Source: Deltaproteobacteria bacterium (lineage in GTDB: Bacteria; Desulfobacterota; DSM-4660; Desulfatiglandales; HGW-15). Taken from it: DNA of 9,488 nucleotides. Made by a program: the position numbers and the translations under genes. The DNA lies in assembly GCA_016932235.1 (NCBI GenBank), contig JAFGDF010000341.1:1-9488 (forward strand), written 5' to 3'. Below the pieces are notes generated by a model, which saw only the letters and a program-made list of their open reading frames with translations, searched no databases and was not told the DNA's origin. Below are positions 5,931 to 9,488 of the stretch, piece by piece (position 1 is the first letter of the stretch; each line of letters begins with the position of its first letter).

Positions 5931-7343
5931 ATGAAATCGGATATCGGCCTTATTGGCCTGGGGGTTATGGGTGAAAACCTGGCATTAAACATAGAAAGCA
6001 GGGGATATTCTGTTTCTGTCTACAACAGAACCCCTTCTGTTACCGATGAATTTAAGCAAACAAAAGCCCCGGGGAAAAAATTTATTTTTTCCTATTCCCT
6101 TAAACAGTTAGTAAAGTCAATACAAAAACCCAGGAAAATTATCATGATGGTAAGTGCGGGACTGCCTGTAGACCTTGTTATCGGTTCACTGATTCCGCTT
6201 CTGAATAAAGGTGACGTGCTTATCGACGGCGGTAATTCGCTTTATACAGATACAGAAAGAAGGGAAGCTGCTTTAAAGAAAAGGAAACTCAACTATATAG
6301 GAATTGGCGTTTCCGGCGGTGAAAAAGGGGCACGATTCGGGCCGGCCCTTATGCCCGGTGGAACAAGAGAAGGATATGACTATGTTGCCGGTATTTTTGA
6401 AAAGATTGCAGCAGAATCCGACAGCGGGAAATGTGTCACCTATGTTGGTCCGGGAGGAGCAGGGCACTATGTGAAGATGGTGCACAATGGTATTGAATAT
6501 GGGGATATGCAGCTTATTGCCGAAACCTATGATATTATGAAAAACTCACTGAAACTCACAAACAAAGAGATGGCAGATATCTTTGAAGCATGGAATAAGG
6601 ATATCCTTTCTTCATATCTTATCGAGATCACTTACAAAATATTGAGAAAAAGAGATAAAGAAACAGATAACGATCTTATTGACATGATTCTGGATAAAGC
6701 GGGCCAGAAAGGCACAGGCGCCTGGACAGTGGCCGCTTCCCTGGAATACGGAATTCCTGTACCGACGATTTCCTCGGCAGTGATTGCACGCGGCATGTCC
6801 TACCGGAATGATTTACGATATAACACCTTACGCATCCTTGGTGACCCTGCCATTGATATAATAAAGGAAGATAAAAGTAAAATCATCACCATGCTTCATA
6901 ATGCCCTTTATGCTGCAAAAATTATATCCTATTCCCAGGGTTTTGATCTTATCTCCTCGGTATCGGATTTAAAAAAATGGAATATAAACAAATGTGAGGT
7001 CGCACGCATCTGGAAAGGAGGATGCATTATCCGGGCCCGCTTTTTAAACGAAATCATGAATGTCTATACAGAGGAACCGGGTATTCCCCACCTCCTTTTA
7101 AGCAAAAAGTTTTCAAAAGACATCATCAATTATGAAGAAAATCTGAAAAATGTGGTACTCATGGGAATGAAAAGCAATGTTCCTCTCTTTGCCTATTCGA
7201 GCGCATTCAATTATCTTACATCCTTAAGGAAAAAAAGACTCCCTCACAATCTTACCCAGGCACAGAGGGATTTCTTTGGTGCACATACCTATAAGAGAAC
7301 AGACAGGGAGGGGGATTTCCATACCGAATGGGAAGATGAATAA
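5931..7343 (+). CDS. gnd: 6-phosphogluconate dehydrogenase, decarboxylating
   Basis: This enzyme oxidatively decarboxylates 6-phosphogluconate to ribulose 5-phosphate with NADP in the cytosolic oxidative pentose phosphate pathway. From the start chosen it has 470 residues, close to the 468 of the E. coli enzyme. The Rossmann motif is G9-L-G11-V-M-G14, and N32-R-T34 is typical of NADP preference. S128-G-G130 lies within GVSGGEKGARFGPALMPGG. The catalytic K182, H185, N186 and E189 lie in VKMVHNGIEYGDMQLI, the family signature. The C-terminal tail FFGAHTYKRTDREGDFHTEW is that of the long, homodimeric form. An in-frame ATG exists at 5904, but AAGGAGG (5918-5924) stands 6 nt before the ATG at 5931, making 5931 the better start. 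No terminator is seen before the next gene 99 nt downstream, so read-through into it is possible. Confidence 0.96.
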   Translation: MKSDIGLIGLGVMGENLALNIESRGYSVSVYNRTPSVTDEFKQTKAPGKKFIFSYSLKQLVKSIQKPRKIIMMVSAGLPVDLVIGSLIPLLNKGDVLIDGGNSLYTDTERREAALKKRKLNYIGIGVSGGEKGARFGPALMPGGTREGYDYVAGIFEKIAAESDSGKCVTYVGPGGAGHYVKMVHNGIEYGDMQLIAETYDIMKNSLKLTNKEMADIFEAWNKDILSSYLIEITYKILRKRDKETDNDLIDMILDKAGQKGTGAWTVAASLEYGIPVPTISSAVIARGMSYRNDLRYNTLRILGDPAIDIIKEDKSKIITMLHNALYAAKIISYSQGFDLISSVSDLKKWNINKCEVARIWKGGCIIRARFLNEIMNVYTEEPGIPHLLLSKKFSKDIINYEENLKNVVLMGMKSNVPLFAYSSAFNYLTSLRKKRLPHNLTQAQRDFFGAHTYKRTDREGDFHTEWEDE

Positions 7344-7371
7344 CAGGAAAAAAAAGAAAAAATCAAAAACC

Positions 7372-7400
7372 TTGCAGATTACACCAATATATGGTACGAT
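7372..7400 (+). promoter_or_regulatory. candidate promoter of the GH3 gene
   Basis: TTGCAG (7372-7377) and TACGAT (7395-7400) are separated by 17 nt, and TGG just before the -10 supplies an extended -10 TGn element. Transcription would start near 7407, about 36 nt before the start codon. The gene could thus be expressed independently of gnd. The -35 matches the consensus at four of six positions. Confidence 0.5.
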
Positions 7401-7428
7401 AACGTAAAGTGAAAAGAAACAGGTAAAA

Positions 7429-7434
7429 AAGGAG
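7429..7434 (+). promoter_or_regulatory. ribosome binding site of the GH3 gene
   Basis: AAGGAG lies 8 nt before the ATG at 7443, a good spacing. It fixes the start so that the protein begins with a typical signal peptide. Confidence 0.85.
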
Positions 7435-7442
7435 TTTGTAAA

Positions 7443-9476
7443 ATGAAAAAAAATCTTCTCATGACATTGTTCTTTCTTGTCATTCTTTCAACCCTTTCAG
7501 GCCAGGTGTACAAGGACCCCAATGCCCCCGTATCACAGAGGGTTGATGATTTGTTAAGCAGGATGTCCCTGGCAGAAAAGATCGGCCAGATGACCCAGGC
7601 AAACCTGACAGGTTTAACCGCAAATGATGTCCGGTCATACTATCTCGGTTCCGTATTAAGCGGCGGGGGTTCTGTACCGGCAAATAACAGACCGCAGGGG
7701 TGGGCAGATATGTATGATAATCTTCAGAATGCGGCACTTTCCACACCCCTGGGTATCCCGATTATATACGGGGTGGATGCGGTGCATGGGCATAATAATG
7801 TGCTGGATGCCGTGATATTTCCCCATAACATCGGTCTTGGGGCTGCAAATGACCCGGACCTTATGGAAAGAATCGGTGAAATCGTGGCCAGGGAGGTGGC
7901 GGGAACAGGGGTGGATTGGACATTTGGCCCCTGTGTAACAGTACCCAGGGACGAACGGTGGGGCAGAACCTATGAAGGGTTTGCAGAAGATCCTTCCATT
8001 CATGACAACCTTGTCCGGCCGTATATCCGTGGTCTCCAGGGTTCGGACATGCAGGGTGAACATATTATCGCCTGTGCAAAGCACTTTATAGGAGACGGCG
8101 GGACCGATGGCGGGGTGAATGCAGGAAACATGGCACTTTCCGAGTCCCAGGTTCGTGCAATTCATCTTCCGCCCTATATCAGGGCAATAGAGGAACATGT
8201 CGGGACATTCATGATCTCATTCAACAGCTGGAATGGTACCCTCTGTCACGGTAACCAGTATCTTATCACCGACCTCCTTAAAGGGGAACTCGGGTTTGAG
8301 GGCTTTGTCGTTTCAGACTGGAATGCCATAAGAGACCTTTCCGGCACCTACCGGGAACAGATAAGGACATCTGTTAATGCAGGCATCGACATGTTCATGA
8401 CCCCTGAGCTGGAAGACTGGCAGGATTTTATTTCAAACCTGACAAGCCTTGTAAACTCCGGGGAGGTATCCCAATCAAGAATCGATGATGCGGTAAGAAG
8501 AATCTTGAGAATCAAGTTTATGGCAGGGTTGTTTGAACATCCATTAACAGACAGAAGTATTATGTCCTCTTTCGGGAGTTCAGCCCACAGGCAGGTTGCC
8601 CGTGAAGCAGTAAGAAAATCCCTTGTTCTTTTAAAGAACGAAGGAGTGCTGCCCATTTCTAAAAATGCAAGAATCATGGTCGCAGGCGGGAGTGCAGACA
8701 GCATGAGAAACCAGTGCGGCGGATGGACCATTGGCTGGCAGGGATTACCACCCGGACAGGGTATCCAGGGTTCCACTATTCTCCAGGGCATCCGGAATAC
8801 AGTATCCAATGTCACCTATAACTCAAACGGGTCCGGTGCAGGGAGCTACGATGTCTCAATCGTTGTTGTCGGGGAAAGTCCCTATGCAGAAGGAATGGGA
8901 GATGACCAGGATCTTTCCCTCTCATCCACGGATATCCAGGCAATCAATAATGTTGAATCATCCGGCACCCCCTATGTCATCATCCTGGTTTCGGGCCGGC
9001 CTATGATTGTTACCAGTCAGATAAACAATGCCGATGCCTTTATCGCGGCCTGGCTCCCGGGCACCGAAGGTGACGGTGTTGCGGATTGTCTTTTCGGGGA
9101 TTATGATTTTACCGGGAAGCTTTCATTTTCCTGGCCCAGGGATATGAACCAGGTCCCGGTAAATAAGGGGGATGCAAATTACAATCCCCTTTATGCATTC
9201 GGGTACGGATTAAGTCTCGGCGCAGCAACACCAACCCCGACTGCAACACCAACCCCGACACCGACAGGTGTGGGAACCACATTGGGAGATGTTAACTCAG
9301 ACGGCTCAATTGATATTGTCGACGCACTCCTTATTGCCCAGTATTACGTGGGCCTGGATCCTGCAAACTTTAACCCGGATGCAGCGGATGTCGATTGCAG
9401 CGGCAGTATCGATATTGTCGATGCATTGCTGGTCGCCCAGTTTTATGTGGGTCTGATTTCATCGTTCCCGTGCTGA
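7443..9476 (+). CDS. secreted GH3 beta-glucosidase/glucan exohydrolase with C-terminal dockerin
   Basis: This 677-residue secreted enzyme should remove glucose from the non-reducing ends of beta-glucans or cellodextrins. Residues 1-20 form a signal peptide (KKN, hydrophobic core, STLSG before Q). The GH3 barrel domain has D112 in YGVDAVHGHN, R175 in RWGRTYE, K213-H214 in AKHFIGDGGT and nucleophile D292 in FVVSDWN. The second GH3 domain carries E483 in GESPYAEGMGD, the likely acid/base. This set of residues matches barley exohydrolase ExoI, placing the protein in that two-domain branch rather than the longer BglX type. A TPTPTATPTPTPT linker precedes a dockerin (residues 614-677) with loops DVNSDGSIDIVD and DVDCSGSIDIVD. 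In the second loop Ser replaces the fifth-position Asp. The stop lies 12 nt from the window end, so no terminator is visible. Exact substrate (cellobiose, laminarin, lichenan) cannot be read from sequence. Confidence 0.94.
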   Translation: MKKNLLMTLFFLVILSTLSGQVYKDPNAPVSQRVDDLLSRMSLAEKIGQMTQANLTGLTANDVRSYYLGSVLSGGGSVPANNRPQGWADMYDNLQNAALSTPLGIPIIYGVDAVHGHNNVLDAVIFPHNIGLGAANDPDLMERIGEIVAREVAGTGVDWTFGPCVTVPRDERWGRTYEGFAEDPSIHDNLVRPYIRGLQGSDMQGEHIIACAKHFIGDGGTDGGVNAGNMALSESQVRAIHLPPYIRAIEEHVGTFMISFNSWNGTLCHGNQYLITDLLKGELGFEGFVVSDWNAIRDLSGTYREQIRTSVNAGIDMFMTPELEDWQDFISNLTSLVNSGEVSQSRIDDAVRRILRIKFMAGLFEHPLTDRSIMSSFGSSAHRQVAREAVRKSLVLLKNEGVLPISKNARIMVAGGSADSMRNQCGGWTIGWQGLPPGQGIQGSTILQGIRNTVSNVTYNSNGSGAGSYDVSIVVVGESPYAEGMGDDQDLSLSSTDIQAINNVESSGTPYVIILVSGRPMIVTSQINNADAFIAAWLPGTEGDGVADCLFGDYDFTGKLSFSWPRDMNQVPVNKGDANYNPLYAFGYGLSLGAATPTPTATPTPTPTGVGTTLGDVNSDGSIDIVDALLIAQYYVGLDPANFNPDAADVDCSGSIDIVDALLVAQFYVGLISSFPC

Positions 9477-9488
9477 GGAACCAGAGAA

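Overview
This 9.5 kb window looks like a chromosomal segment of a Gram-negative, plant-polysaccharide-degrading anaerobe that makes dockerin-bearing enzymes. It carries two secreted glycoside hydrolases, a GH5 and a GH3. Each has a signal peptide, a Thr/Pro-rich linker and a C-terminal dockerin. The dockerin helices read DALLVAQYYVGL or close variants, a flavour I associate from memory with environmental spirochaetes and other uncultured bacteria. That taxonomic guess is weak. Coding regions have moderate to fairly high GC, while the gaps between genes are long and very AT-rich.

Layout. Positions 1-819 hold no intact gene. They contain a possible decayed minus-strand reading frame, a 17-bp tandem repeat (629-701) and a strong rho-independent terminator for the next gene. 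Positions 820-2580 (minus) encode a GH5 endoglucanase-like enzyme with a dockerin; its leader has a plausible promoter and several Shine-Dalgarno-like tracts. Positions 2581-3368 are AT-rich and include a motif resembling insertion-sequence ends. Positions 3369-5438 (minus) encode a multi-spanning membrane protein resembling GT-C glycosyltransferases. Positions 5439-5930 contain what I read as the frameshifted remnant of another dockerin and an inverted repeat ahead of the next gene. Positions 5931-7343 (plus) encode 6-phosphogluconate dehydrogenase (gnd). Positions 7443-9476 (plus) encode a GH3 beta-glucosidase or glucan exohydrolase with a dockerin.

How the genes could work together (inference). 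The GH5 would cut beta-glucan chains internally and the GH3 would release glucose from the ends, both held extracellularly on a cohesin partner that is not in this window. Gnd is a housekeeping enzyme of the pentose phosphate pathway that would use the resulting hexose. The membrane protein has no proven link to the others.

The most interesting points are three. First, both intact dockerins share a cysteine in the second calcium loop and a C-terminal cysteine, which could form a disulfide clasp. Second, the remnant of a third dockerin shows turnover of dockerin genes at this locus. Third, similar insertion-sequence-end-like motifs lie on both sides of the GH5 gene.
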